Assembly (NCBI RefSeq): GCF_023667495.1
Contig: NZ_JAMOZL010000004.1
Span: 468,202 to 532,201 of the forward strand
Direction: 5' to 3'
DNA: 64,000 nt
From: Dyadobacter sp. MSC1_007
GTDB taxonomy: Bacteria; Bacteroidota; Bacteroidia; Cytophagales; Spirosomataceae
Positions 56,391-64,000 of the stretch are shown piece by piece. The stretch's first letter is position 1. Each line of letters opens with the position of its first letter. The notes under the pieces were generated by a model. The model searched no databases and had not been told where the DNA came from. It saw only the letters and a list, made by a program, of their open reading frames with translations. The position numbers and the translations under genes are program-made.

Positions 56391-57407
56391 TTAATTTTCG
56401 GTCTCTTCCTCTTCAGCGGAGGCGCGGGGATCTTTCGTGTAGTCGTAAAGCAGCTTGCCCTTGTCGTCCCATTCTCTCAAAACAAATGGTTCGAAGTCGT
56501 CCTCCCAGGCAGTTTTAGGGTATTGGATCTCTTTTTTGCGCTGACGGCGAAACTGGTAATACTCTACCCACCGACCTACTTTCTTTCCGGAGTCATACTT
56601 GCCATCGACGGCCAATTGACCTTCCTTATAAAACTGGAGATATTCCCCTTCTATTTCACCGAAAGCAACGGGCACTACTTCTTTTATCTGCGTATGTGCT
56701 GAATCATAATAGGTTATGCGTGAATCCGCAGGGAATCCGCGGTTCCAAACTGCCTTGTCGATAAGGTTATATTTGGTATCATATTTCACCCACCGGCCGT
56801 CTTTCACACCCATGTAGTAATAGCCTTCCTCAATGAGGTTTTCGCCGCTGTATTTTTTATATGAGCCGTGCAGCGGCAATGCCTGCGTTTTTTCCTTGAT
56901 GACTGCGGAGCTTAATTTTTTGGCTTTTTTGTCGTACCAGCGCGTTTCCGTAGCCCTTGCATACTGGTCAATGGGCTTATATTCTTTCAAAACATGGAAG
57001 GATTCCACTGTTGCGCGGTCGCCGCTGCCATATTTTACCTGCATGGCCTGCATGGGGATTCCCTGATACTGGATCTTCGCCAATTTGGCTTTTTCCTTTC
57101 TGGCTTTCCGGTCCTTCTTCTGGCTTTTATATTCTTTAACCCTCAAACCAAGGTCCGGGATCGTCTCTCCGAACAATGTCGATAGGTTTGTTGATTTCCC
57201 TTTTGTACCCGGAGCAGAGGCTCCGACGACCGGATCCAAGCCCGAAACAAAGGATTTCAGGTCGTTTGACCGGGTTGCTGTGTCCTTCTTGACCTGCTCC
57301 TTGGGCAACCACGCGGGAGTATCAGAGCTCTTCTCACCCGACTGGGCCCAAACGGGGACCGCCAAACAAAAAGAAAAAAAGCCGCAAACCAGAACTACGC
57401 TTCGCAT
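56391..57407 (-). CDS. Exported protein with MORN/YwqK-like repeats
   Basis: A 338-residue protein with a signal peptide (to about AVPVWAQ). A basic stretch (about 92-112) precedes repeated short beta hairpins: NLIEEGYYYMGVKDGRWVKY, EIEGEYLQFYKEGQLAVDG, KYDSGKKVGRWVEYYQFRRQ. These follow the (G/E)xY..G.K.G.W pattern of MORN-like repeats in YwqK-type proteins. The C-terminus is acidic. Function is unknown; such repeats bind lipids or proteins. It is divergent from the GDP-fucose synthase gene. Confidence 0.82.
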   Translation of the reverse strand: MRSVVLVCGFFSFCLAVPVWAQSGEKSSDTPAWLPKEQVKKDTATRSNDLKSFVSGLDPVVGASAPGTKGKSTNLSTLFGETIPDLGLRVKEYKSQKKDRKARKEKAKLAKIQYQGIPMQAMQVKYGSGDRATVESFHVLKEYKPIDQYARATETRWYDKKAKKLSSAVIKEKTQALPLHGSYKKYSGENLIEEGYYYMGVKDGRWVKYDTKYNLIDKAVWNRGFPADSRITYYDSAHTQIKEVVPVAFGEIEGEYLQFYKEGQLAVDGKYDSGKKVGRWVEYYQFRRQRKKEIQYPKTAWEDDFEPFVLREWDDKGKLLYDYTKDPRASAEEEETEN

Positions 57408-57437
57408 GTATATAGGATTTTTCTTAAGAGCAAGATT

Positions 57438-57451
57438 GTTACTTTTGTAAC
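57438..57451 (+). promoter_or_regulatory. Putative promoter -7 box inside a palindrome, upstream of fcl
   Basis: TACTTTTG (57440-57447) matches the Bacteroidota -7 box and lies within the palindrome GTTAC-TTTT-GTAAC (57438-57451). A clear -33 TTG is not seen, only Ts near 57418. The palindrome may be an operator. Confidence 0.4.
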
Positions 57452-57502
57452 GAATTGGTTTTTTCTATATTGATTTTCAACGCACAAATTTAAAAAAACA
57501 CA

Positions 57503-58444
57503 GTGGAAAAAAGCGCTAAAATTTATATTGCCGGACACCGGGGAATGGTCGGCTCGGCTATATACAGGAAATTGGTAAAAGAAGGCTTCGATAATTTTGT
57601 ACTTAAAACGTCTTCTGAGCTCGATCTGCGCAACCAGGCGGATGTTAAGGCATTTTTTGAAGCCGAGCGTCCTGAATATATTTTTCTTGCCGCAGCCAAG
57701 GTAGGTGGTATCATGGCCAACAATATTTATCGTGCAGAGTTCCTGAACGATAACCTGCTGATTCAGAACAATGTGATCGATAGCGCTTACCGTACCGGTG
57801 CTAAAAAGCTGATGTTTCTCGGTTCGAGCTGCATTTACCCTAAGCTAGCCCCACAACCACTGCACGAGGATTCGCTGCTTACCGGCCTTCTGGAACCGAC
57901 CAACGAACCTTATGCGATTGCCAAAATTGCGGGCATTAAAATGTGCGAGGCCTACCGGGCACAATATGGCTGCAACTTTATCTCGGTAATGCCAACTAAC
58001 CTGTACGGCCCGAACGATAATTATGACCTGAACAACTCTCATGTTCTTCCGGCGATGATCAGAAAATTTCATGAAGCAAAGGAAGAAAACAAGCCTTTCG
58101 TAGAGCTTTGGGGCACAGGATCGCCATTGAGGGAGTTTTTGCATGCCGATGACCTGGCCGATGCATGCTATTTCCTAATGGAGACATATAATGAGGCCGG
58201 CTTTCTGAATGTCGGCGTCGGAGCAGATGTTTCTATCAAACACCTTGCCGAAATGATCCAGAAAGTGACGGGTTATGAGGGCGAAATCCACTGGAATACG
58301 GAAAAACCGGACGGCACTCCGCGGAAATTAATGGATGTAAGCAAGCTTCATGCGCTGGGTTGGAAGCATACTATTAACCTGGAAGAAGGCATTAGCCGGA
58401 CCTATCAGGATTTTCTGCAAAAAATCGAAACTTATGCCGTGTAA
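57503..58444 (+). CDS. fcl: GDP-L-fucose synthase
   Basis: A 313-residue SDR-type epimerase/reductase that turns GDP-4-keto-6-deoxymannose into GDP-L-fucose, the donor for surface glycans. NADP-binding [10 protein letters not shown] is at residues 11-20; the catalytic set is Ser108/109 in FLGSSCIYP, Tyr137 and Lys141 in [11 protein letters not shown]. The start is GTG (57503), since no ATG precedes the conserved N-terminus. gmd, the preceding enzyme, is not adjacent, which is unusual as the two are often paired. Length is normal. Confidence 0.96.
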   Translation: MEKSAKIYIAGHRGMVGSAIYRKLVKEGFDNFVLKTSSELDLRNQADVKAFFEAERPEYIFLAAAKVGGIMANNIYRAEFLNDNLLIQNNVIDSAYRTGAKKLMFLGSSCIYPKLAPQPLHEDSLLTGLLEPTNEPYAIAKIAGIKMCEAYRAQYGCNFISVMPTNLYGPNDNYDLNNSHVLPAMIRKFHEAKEENKPFVELWGTGSPLREFLHADDLADACYFLMETYNEAGFLNVGVGADVSIKHLAEMIQKVTGYEGEIHWNTEKPDGTPRKLMDVSKLHALGWKHTINLEEGISRTYQDFLQKIETYAV

Positions 58445-58575
58445 CCTCATTGATTGTGAGTGGTTACAAAAACATTGACCTAATAATTCAACACTAAAAT
58501 CATTTTTTGCCTACTATAATTCTTTTTTTAGACAAATTTTCAGTATAATATTATAAGATTCTTCGGGAAACTAAT

Positions 58576-58583
58576 TAGTTTTG
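58576..58583 (+). promoter_or_regulatory. Putative -7 box of the Lrp-like gene
   Basis: TAGTTTTG fits TAnnTTTG, 46 bases before the ATG at 58630; no clear -33 TTG lies at the right distance. The 185-base gap to fcl is AT-rich and holds no other feature that could be supported. Confidence 0.35.
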
Positions 58584-58629
58584 CACCGTCCTGAAAAGAG
58601 GACGTCATATAAACCTTAGTCAGAGAGAA

Positions 58630-59103
58630 ATGTCGGCCATTATTAAATTAGACCAGATAGACCGCAAAGTACTGGAGATTTTACAAACGAATGCAAAAAT
58701 AACCAATGCTCAATTATCCAAAGAAATAGGGCTTTCTCCTGCCCCGACTTTGGAACGTGTCAAAAAACTGGAACAATCCGGAATCATCAAAAGCTACCAC
58801 GCACAGCTAGAACCCGAGAAAGTTGGATTGGGCGTTAGCACCTTTGTTCAGATTTCCCTGGTTGGACACCGGAAGGCGGTAACAGAATCATTTGTTGAAA
58901 AGATTCACGCTATTCCAGAAGTAATTGAATGCCACCACATTACAGGAACTGGTGACTTTTTATTGAGAGTTATTTCCAAAGATATCAGCACCTATCAAAA
59001 GCTGATGCTCGAAAAAATCAATGAAATCGAAGAGGTAGCAAGCACCCAGACAATGGTGATCCTGTCTACCTTCAAGGAGAGCAAAGTATTGCCGATACCA
59101 TGA
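58630..59103 (+). CDS. Lrp/AsnC family transcription regulator
   Basis: A 157-residue regulator. The N-terminal helix-turn-helix (about residues 8-55: DRKVLEILQTNAKITNAQLS, SPAPTLERVKKLEQSGIIKS) is followed by the RAM ligand-binding domain (about 70-150: STFVQISLVGHRKAVTESF, ECHHITGTGDFLLRVISKD). Family members sense amino acids such as leucine and form octamers. It is alone, with a bidirectional terminator after the stop. The regulated genes cannot be seen. Confidence 0.95.
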   Translation: MSAIIKLDQIDRKVLEILQTNAKITNAQLSKEIGLSPAPTLERVKKLEQSGIIKSYHAQLEPEKVGLGVSTFVQISLVGHRKAVTESFVEKIHAIPEVIECHHITGTGDFLLRVISKDISTYQKLMLEKINEIEEVASTQTMVILSTFKESKVLPIP

Positions 59104-59124
59104 TTCAACAAGTCATTTTGAAAT

Positions 59125-59158
59125 AAAAAACGGCCGGAAGCAATTCCGACCGTTTTTT
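59125..59158. terminator. Bidirectional terminator between the Lrp-like and DUF4301 genes
   Basis: CGGCCGGAA and TTCCGACCG pair with one mismatch around GCAA, with runs of As and Ts on either side. Confidence 0.85.
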
Positions 59159-59181
59159 ATTTGGGCTTGTATCGCGCGATA

Positions 59182-60675
59182 CTATTGATGCTGTTCGCGC
59201 AAGAGATCATTCACTGTTTTCACAGGATTGAAAGTGATCAGCGGAACTTCTACAAATAGCGTATTCCAATCGGCCATAGAGCCATTCCACAAGCCTGGCA
59301 GCTCCTGCGCTTTCAATTCCTTCCCGTCTTTTGACTTACCTGTTATGAACCCTGTCATCGGATCACGGAATTTTTTCAGGTCATACAGCTCACCTTTTCT
59401 GTTTTTCACGGCGCATACCAGATCAACCGGGTTAAAATGCGTCGAGTTCTTGAAAATAGCATTCTGATCAGCATTATCGACGTCAACTTGCGCTGACTCA
59501 ACGATTTGCAAAGACGATGAACCATCCGCATTTTCAGCCCAGAAAGGCCCGCCGCCTGGCTCGCCCTGGTTTTTCACCATTCCGCAAGCACGCAAAGGCC
59601 TGTCGAGTTTTTGAATAAAATATTCTTTTTTCTTTTCCTCATTCCATGAATCAAATCCGGCCGGAGGAACCACGCAAAGTTCATTTCTGAAAAAGCTATC
59701 GAGCTCGCCCAGTAATGCTGCGTCTGGCTGTCCTAGTTTTTCCAGATAACCAAAAATCTTCTTCTGGTATTGAAGCACTATGCCTGCAAGCGCTTTCTTA
59801 TAAGTAATAGTGTCTTCTTTGATGCGGTCGGGAACTACATTATCGATGTTTTTAATAAAAATAATGTCCGCATCGAGCTGCGCTAGGTTTTCTAACAGCG
59901 CGCCATGACCCGCCGGACGGAAAAGGAGCGAGTCGTCCTTTTCTCGGAACGGCGTATTATCAAGGTTCACTGCAATTGTGTCAGTGGCACTTTTTTGCTC
60001 TGAAAACGAGACAATGTATCTCACGCCATATTCTGTCTGGTAAGTTGGCACAACTTCCACCACCAGTTTTTCAAATTTATCGCGGTGTTCGGGCGACACG
60101 GTAAAGTGAATTTGCACATTACTGCCCGCATTAGCATACTTCGCGCCTTCCACCAAGTGTTCCTCTAGGGGTGTGCGTGAGCGGTCAGGGTAATTATGGA
60201 ATTTTAAAAGCCCTTTTGGCAACTCGCCATAACCGAGACCTTTTGCCGTCAGGAAATAGGCAGCTATGGTTTTCTCGTCCGACGATTCAATACTGTGTCC
60301 GTCCGCAGCAAGAGATGCTTTTAAATCATCATAAAAGGCAAAATCAGTTAGTTTTGCGAAAAACTCTTCTACTGATTTGTCTTTTTTATCTTCCTGCAAA
60401 AAGCTGAAAAGAGATTTGAACATCCTTGTAGCTGCACCGGATGCCGGAACAAACTTCAAAAGTGCTATTTCACCTTCCGAAGCACTTTTATCAAACTCAC
60501 CTACTACCTGTGCAATCTGGTCATCCGTCAAGCGGATAATGCCGTCACCAACCGTTGCTGCCTTGGAAAGTTGTAGAAAGGGAAAACCCTTTACAAAATA
60601 ACGAACCTGCTCTTCGACAGTACTTAACTCGCTTCCGCGTTCCTTTATTTGTTGAATATCTTTTTCAATAAACAT
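59182..60675 (-). CDS. DUF4301 family protein
   Basis: A 497-residue cytoplasmic protein of the DUF4301 family. The N-terminal region LLKFVPASGAATRMFKSLFS (about 75-95) resembles a nucleotidyltransferase-like glycine/arginine loop, and LFRPAGHGALLENLAQLDAD and FIKNIDNVVPD look like sugar-nucleotide transferase features (inference). KNRKGELYDLKKFRDPMTGF follows near the end. No enzyme activity is established for the family as far as recalled. It is upstream of the Lrp terminator, and downstream of the helicase gene on the same strand (87-base gap). Confidence 0.88.
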   Translation of the reverse strand: MFIEKDIQQIKERGSELSTVEEQVRYFVKGFPFLQLSKAATVGDGIIRLTDDQIAQVVGEFDKSASEGEIALLKFVPASGAATRMFKSLFSFLQEDKKDKSVEEFFAKLTDFAFYDDLKASLAADGHSIESSDEKTIAAYFLTAKGLGYGELPKGLLKFHNYPDRSRTPLEEHLVEGAKYANAGSNVQIHFTVSPEHRDKFEKLVVEVVPTYQTEYGVRYIVSFSEQKSATDTIAVNLDNTPFREKDDSLLFRPAGHGALLENLAQLDADIIFIKNIDNVVPDRIKEDTITYKKALAGIVLQYQKKIFGYLEKLGQPDAALLGELDSFFRNELCVVPPAGFDSWNEEKKKEYFIQKLDRPLRACGMVKNQGEPGGGPFWAENADGSSSLQIVESAQVDVDNADQNAIFKNSTHFNPVDLVCAVKNRKGELYDLKKFRDPMTGFITGKSKDGKELKAQELPGLWNGSMADWNTLFVEVPLITFNPVKTVNDLLREQHQ

Positions 60676-60762
60676 ATATTAACAGTTTAATCAGTGAAGC
60701 TTAGGGTAAGATTAATTACAAAAAAAGCTTGGAATTAGCATATTTGCACCATTCGCCGCCAT

Positions 60763-63057
60763 TTATTTCAGAATCCGCAGCTTGGCAAAACTCAGCAGCA
60801 AGGTCTTTTCACCAACGAGGTCAAATTTGACGGTTGCCTTCCGGTCGGTGCCATTCACATCCATTTTAGTCACCACGCCAAAACCGAACTTCATATGCTC
60901 GACTTTGTCGCCTTCCGTCAAATCAAATGTATCACTCGGAACAAAATCCGTCGAAGGGACATGAGAAGTTGCGGCAGAAGTCGGCCTGGGTTCCGCAGGT
61001 TTACGCTGCACGAGATTTCTTGCAAATGAGGTAACCGGAGGAGGAGAATCCCTTTCCAGCGCACCCTGGACCATTTTATTGACATTCAAAAAGCGAGGAT
61101 CGACTTCGAGCAGGAAGCGGCTGGGTTCGCACATTTTGAGACGTCCCCATTGATAGCGGCTCTCCGCATATGAAAATGACAGCTTTTTTTCAGCCCGGGT
61201 AATCGCAACATAGAATAACCTGCGTTCTTCTTCCAGGTCCTGGCGGCTTTCCAGCATCATCTGGCTCGGGAAAAGGTCTTCTTCCAATCCTACAATAAAC
61301 ACATTCCGAAATTCAAGCCCTTTTGCCGAGTGAATCGTCATCATCGTGACCCGATCATGATCATTATTATCATCCGGCTCATCAGCGTTCGTCAAAAGTG
61401 AAACGGATTGAAGGAAAGCGCTTAGGGTTTTATCTTCATTCTCCTCGCTATCGACAAATTCTTTGATACCGTTGAGCAATTCCTGCACGTTTTCATAGCG
61501 GGAAAGGCCTTCTACTGTCTTATCCTCATACAATTCTCGCAAAATACCCGAAGCTTTGGCGATGTGAGCAGAAATTTCGTAAGCATCTTTGCCTTCTTCG
61601 ACGAGCAGTTTGAAGCTCTTGATCAGCGTTCCGAACTGCTCGATAGGGGCAATGGTCCGCCCGGTCGCATATTTACCGATATTGGCCACCACATCCCAGA
61701 TCGCCACATTATTTTCGGAAGCCGTTACAGCTATTTTTGCAACAGTGGTATCCCCAATGCCGCGCTTGGGCAGGTTGATAATCCTTTTAAATGCTTCTTC
61801 ATCGCGCTGATTGACCGTAAAGCGGAGGTAGGCGAGCAAATCCTTGATCTCCTTGCGTTGATAAAAAGATTGGCCGCCAATGATCCGGTATTTGATCCCG
61901 AGCTTCCGCAATGCTTCTTCAAAAGACCGGGATTGGGCATTGGTACGGTACAAAATGGCGAAATTCTCATTCCGGAGCGCTTTCTGCATCTTTTCCTCAA
62001 AAATCGCAGTTGCTACCAGCCTTCCTTCCTCGTTATCCGAGTTCGCTTTGATGACATCAATTAATGAACCTTCCTCATTGGCTGTGAAAGTCTTCTTTTC
62101 CAGCTGCGACTTATTCCTTGCGATCACCGAATTCGCCGCTTCTACAATCGTGCTCGTCGAACGGTAATTCTGTTCCAGCTTGATAACCCTTACATCAGGG
62201 AAGTCTTTCTCAAAATTCAGGATATTCTCGATGTTCGCCCCACGAAATGCATAAATACTCTGCGCATCGTCACCCACCACTACGATATTCCGGTGAACAG
62301 CCGATAACTTCCTCGTAATAAGGTACTGCGAAACGTTTGTATCCTGAAACTCATCCACCATCACATGCTGGAACTTGTGCTGGTATTTATATAATACATC
62401 AGGGAAATCGCGAAAGAGTATATTTGTATTGAAGAGCAGGTCATCAAAGTCCATCGCATTGGCCTGGAAGCAGCGGGTAACGTACGTTTTATACAACCGC
62501 CCGATCTCCTTCATTTTGGCCGCGTCGTCATCAGCCTGGATAACCGCATTATTAATGTAGTCATCAGCAGAAATGAGACGGTTTTTAGCGCCCGAGATCC
62601 GGTTAAATACCACATTGGCCTTGTAAACCTTATCGTCCAGGTTGTATTCTTTTATAATACTCCTTAATAAGGACTTCGAATCGTCCGTGTCATATATAGA
62701 GAAATCGCTTGTGTAGCCCAGGTACCGCGCCTCGATCCGCAATATTTTTGCGAAAACCGAGTGAAACGTCCCCATCCATATATTACGCGCCTCAGTCCCC
62801 ACCGCACCTTCGATACGGTTCCGCATTTCCCCCGACGCTTTATTGGTGAATGTCAGGGACAGAATGCGGAACGGGTCTACGCCGTTTTCGATCAGGCGCG
62901 CGATACGGTAGGTCAACACCCTCGTTTTCCCGGAACCGGCGCCCGCAATAATCATCAAAGGCCCCTCTCCATGCACCACCGCCTCACGCTGAGGCTCATT
63001 CAGAGTCGAGAGATAATCGTTTTGATTTAAAATTTTATGTTTTTCCAATTTACTCAA
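60763..63057 (-). CDS. pcrA: UvrD/PcrA-type ATP-dependent DNA helicase
   Basis: A 764-residue superfamily 1 3'-5' helicase for nucleotide-excision and mismatch repair. The motifs are complete: the Q motif LNEPQREAVVHGEGPLMII, Walker A GAGSGKT (about residue 39), VDEFQDTN, GDDAQSIYAFRGA, EQNYRS, TIHSAKGLEF and VAITRAEKKL. The C-terminal tail (DKVEHMKFGFGVVTKMD) is the Tudor-like domain of PcrA that binds RNA polymerase. Choice between uvrD and pcrA as name is a matter of convention. A TAACTTTG box just upstream (63075-63082, minus) may be its promoter. Confidence 0.95.
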   Translation of the reverse strand: MSKLEKHKILNQNDYLSTLNEPQREAVVHGEGPLMIIAGAGSGKTRVLTYRIARLIENGVDPFRILSLTFTNKASGEMRNRIEGAVGTEARNIWMGTFHSVFAKILRIEARYLGYTSDFSIYDTDDSKSLLRSIIKEYNLDDKVYKANVVFNRISGAKNRLISADDYINNAVIQADDDAAKMKEIGRLYKTYVTRCFQANAMDFDDLLFNTNILFRDFPDVLYKYQHKFQHVMVDEFQDTNVSQYLITRKLSAVHRNIVVVGDDAQSIYAFRGANIENILNFEKDFPDVRVIKLEQNYRSTSTIVEAANSVIARNKSQLEKKTFTANEEGSLIDVIKANSDNEEGRLVATAIFEEKMQKALRNENFAILYRTNAQSRSFEEALRKLGIKYRIIGGQSFYQRKEIKDLLAYLRFTVNQRDEEAFKRIINLPKRGIGDTTVAKIAVTASENNVAIWDVVANIGKYATGRTIAPIEQFGTLIKSFKLLVEEGKDAYEISAHIAKASGILRELYEDKTVEGLSRYENVQELLNGIKEFVDSEENEDKTLSAFLQSVSLLTNADEPDDNNDHDRVTMMTIHSAKGLEFRNVFIVGLEEDLFPSQMMLESRQDLEEERRLFYVAITRAEKKLSFSYAESRYQWGRLKMCEPSRFLLEVDPRFLNVNKMVQGALERDSPPPVTSFARNLVQRKPAEPRPTSAATSHVPSTDFVPSDTFDLTEGDKVEHMKFGFGVVTKMDVNGTDRKATVKFDLVGEKTLLLSFAKLRILK

Positions 63058-63261
63058 TCATATATAGCAAAAGCCAAAGTTAGAAAAAAGCATTAAAAGC
63101 ATTCCCTGTAATCTCCGGCATCGCCCAATTACTTAATATTGACAATTATTATTCCGCATACCAGAACAATGGCGCTGACTTGTTGGTTAAATGTCAGGAA
63201 TCCGAATGGTCGTATGACCTTTACTATATATATAGCGGCGCGCTACCGAACGACATAACTT

Positions 63262-63615
63262 ATGAATAGAACAGATATCGAAGACCAGCCATTGGATGTA
63301 CAATGGGAGCACCTGCTTGAACAGCTGGAAGAATTGGTAGGAAAAAAGCCGACCGACCTGAATGGCGTCCTGTTCCTGATCGGTGTGCAGGAATTGGGCC
63401 AGGGTGCAAAGAGGTTTACCAAAGAGCAAAAGCAGGATCTGATGCACATCGGAATATGCCGGGTACTGAGCCTGTCATCCTATTATAGTCTTGAATACAC
63501 CGATAAGGATGGCTGGCCGCATTACAAGCTCGACCGCGCGCTGCCTCCCGGTGATGTTTTGAAGCAAGAAGCGCTTTTGAAAATGCATGTGATCGAATAT
63601 TTCAAAAATCTTTAA
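63262..63615 (+). CDS. Conserved small protein of unknown function
   Basis: A 117-residue cytoplasmic protein without signal or membrane segment. It is well mixed in composition, with a helical middle (EHLLEQLEELVGKKPTDLNG) and LFLIGVQELGQGAKRFTKEQ, ending in YKLDRALPPGDVLKQEALL. The family is not named here, but the sequence has the look of a widely conserved Bacteroidota protein. It precedes the rRNA operon on the same strand. Function is unknown. Confidence 0.82.
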   Translation: MNRTDIEDQPLDVQWEHLLEQLEELVGKKPTDLNGVLFLIGVQELGQGAKRFTKEQKQDLMHIGICRVLSLSSYYSLEYTDKDGWPHYKLDRALPPGDVLKQEALLKMHVIEYFKNL

Positions 63616-63697
63616 AAAATTACGCAACGGTTATTATTGTTTATCAGCCGGTTATGTATTGGTGCAAAAAAAGTTGATAAAATATTTGCGGTAGATG

Positions 63698-63729
63698 TTT
63701 GCATGTTAAAAATAAAGCCTGCACTTTTG
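63698..63729 (+). promoter_or_regulatory. rRNA operon promoter
   Basis: TTTG (63698-63701), a 20-base spacer and CACTTTTG (63722-63729) fit the Bacteroidota promoter with one base off the consensus at TAnnTTTG. It lies about 155 bases before the 16S start. Confidence 0.6.
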
Positions 63730-63796
63730 CACTCCCAATCGGGAACAACGGTAGCGCAGACGGCGAAACCACTAGTTCTGAAAGATTCAGAGCAAC

Positions 63797-63807
63797 GTTC
63801 TTTGACA
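63797..63807 (+). promoter_or_regulatory. BoxA-like antitermination element in the rRNA leader
   Basis: GTTCTTTGACA resembles the boxA element (TGCTCTTTAACA in E. coli) recognised by NusB-S10. It lies 78 bases upstream of the 16S gene, the usual place. Confidence 0.55.
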
Positions 63808-63884
63808 TGATGAAGAGAGCAAAAAGATAGGTTCGTTTAGAAGTACACGATGGGCTTCTTTGGAAGTTACATCAAACAAAATTT

Positions 63885-64000
<116 letters not shown>

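Overview
The window is bacterial chromosome from a member of the Bacteroidota, most likely the Cytophagales near Dyadobacter. This rests on the start of a 16S rRNA gene at the right edge whose opening reads like that group, on promoters of the TTG/TTTG-N18-20-TAnnTTTG type instead of E. coli sigma70 boxes, and on the gene families: a type IX secretion sorting domain, DUF4292, DUF4301, DUF5723, a DUF6787-like protein, LytS/LytTR signalling, MG2 plus TonB-plug proteins, and an atpD-atpC pair apart from the rest of the ATP synthase genes. The genus is inference; no search was run.

Layout. 0-9.5 kb: the 3' part of a very large protein, plsY, an M20 dipeptidase, a cluster of dispersed palindromic repeats, a TPR protein, hpt, a beta-CASP metallo-hydrolase and a tRNA-Leu(CAG). 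9.5-14 kb: an accessory-looking stretch of unrecognised small, secreted and membrane proteins with hairpins and a 446-base gap without a convincing gene. 14-17.3 kb: a secreted 1090-residue protein with 11 internal repeats and a T9SS tail. 17.5-25.5 kb: a Crp-like regulator with a flavin reductase, a BlaI/M56 pair with a visible operator, hemJ, msrA, an outer-membrane protein, two tandem paralogous secreted proteins and an RluA-type synthase. 25.5-29 kb: a LolD/MacB-type ABC ATPase and a large membrane/TPR protein. 29-32.5 kb: atpDC flanked on both sides by minus-strand toxin-antitoxin-like pairs. 32.5-39.8 kb: a degenerate pirin, an intradiol dioxygenase lipoprotein, a LytS/LytTR two-component pair, an APC permease and an MG2/TonB-plug protein. 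39.9-46 kb: a same-strand run of TPR protein, DUF4292 lipoprotein, degenerate EnvC-like protein, panB, RluA-type synthase and a small membrane protein. 45.9-51.6 kb: a tight minus-strand operon recQ - DUF5723 barrel - CehA-type metallo-hydrolase. 51.7-63.6 kb: an ArnT-like glycosyltransferase, a PBP4-type carboxypeptidase, a polytopic membrane protein, a MORN/YwqK-like protein, GDP-fucose synthase, an Lrp regulator, DUF4301, a UvrD/PcrA helicase and a small conserved protein. The window ends in the promoter, leader and first ~116 bases of an rRNA operon.

Most of the window is ordinary housekeeping and envelope biology. No CRISPR array, prophage or transposase gene is visible. The points most worth a second look are the BlaI operator set inside its promoter with an apparently leaderless transcript and a partner M56 protease ending in a possible lipidated lipocalin-like domain; the TPR/DUF4292/degenerate-EnvC envelope triad; the recQ/DUF5723/CehA operon with a TTG start coupled to the recQ stop; the two toxin-antitoxin-like pairs flanking atpDC together with an inverted repeat between atpD and atpC; and the repeat cluster at 5748-5919.
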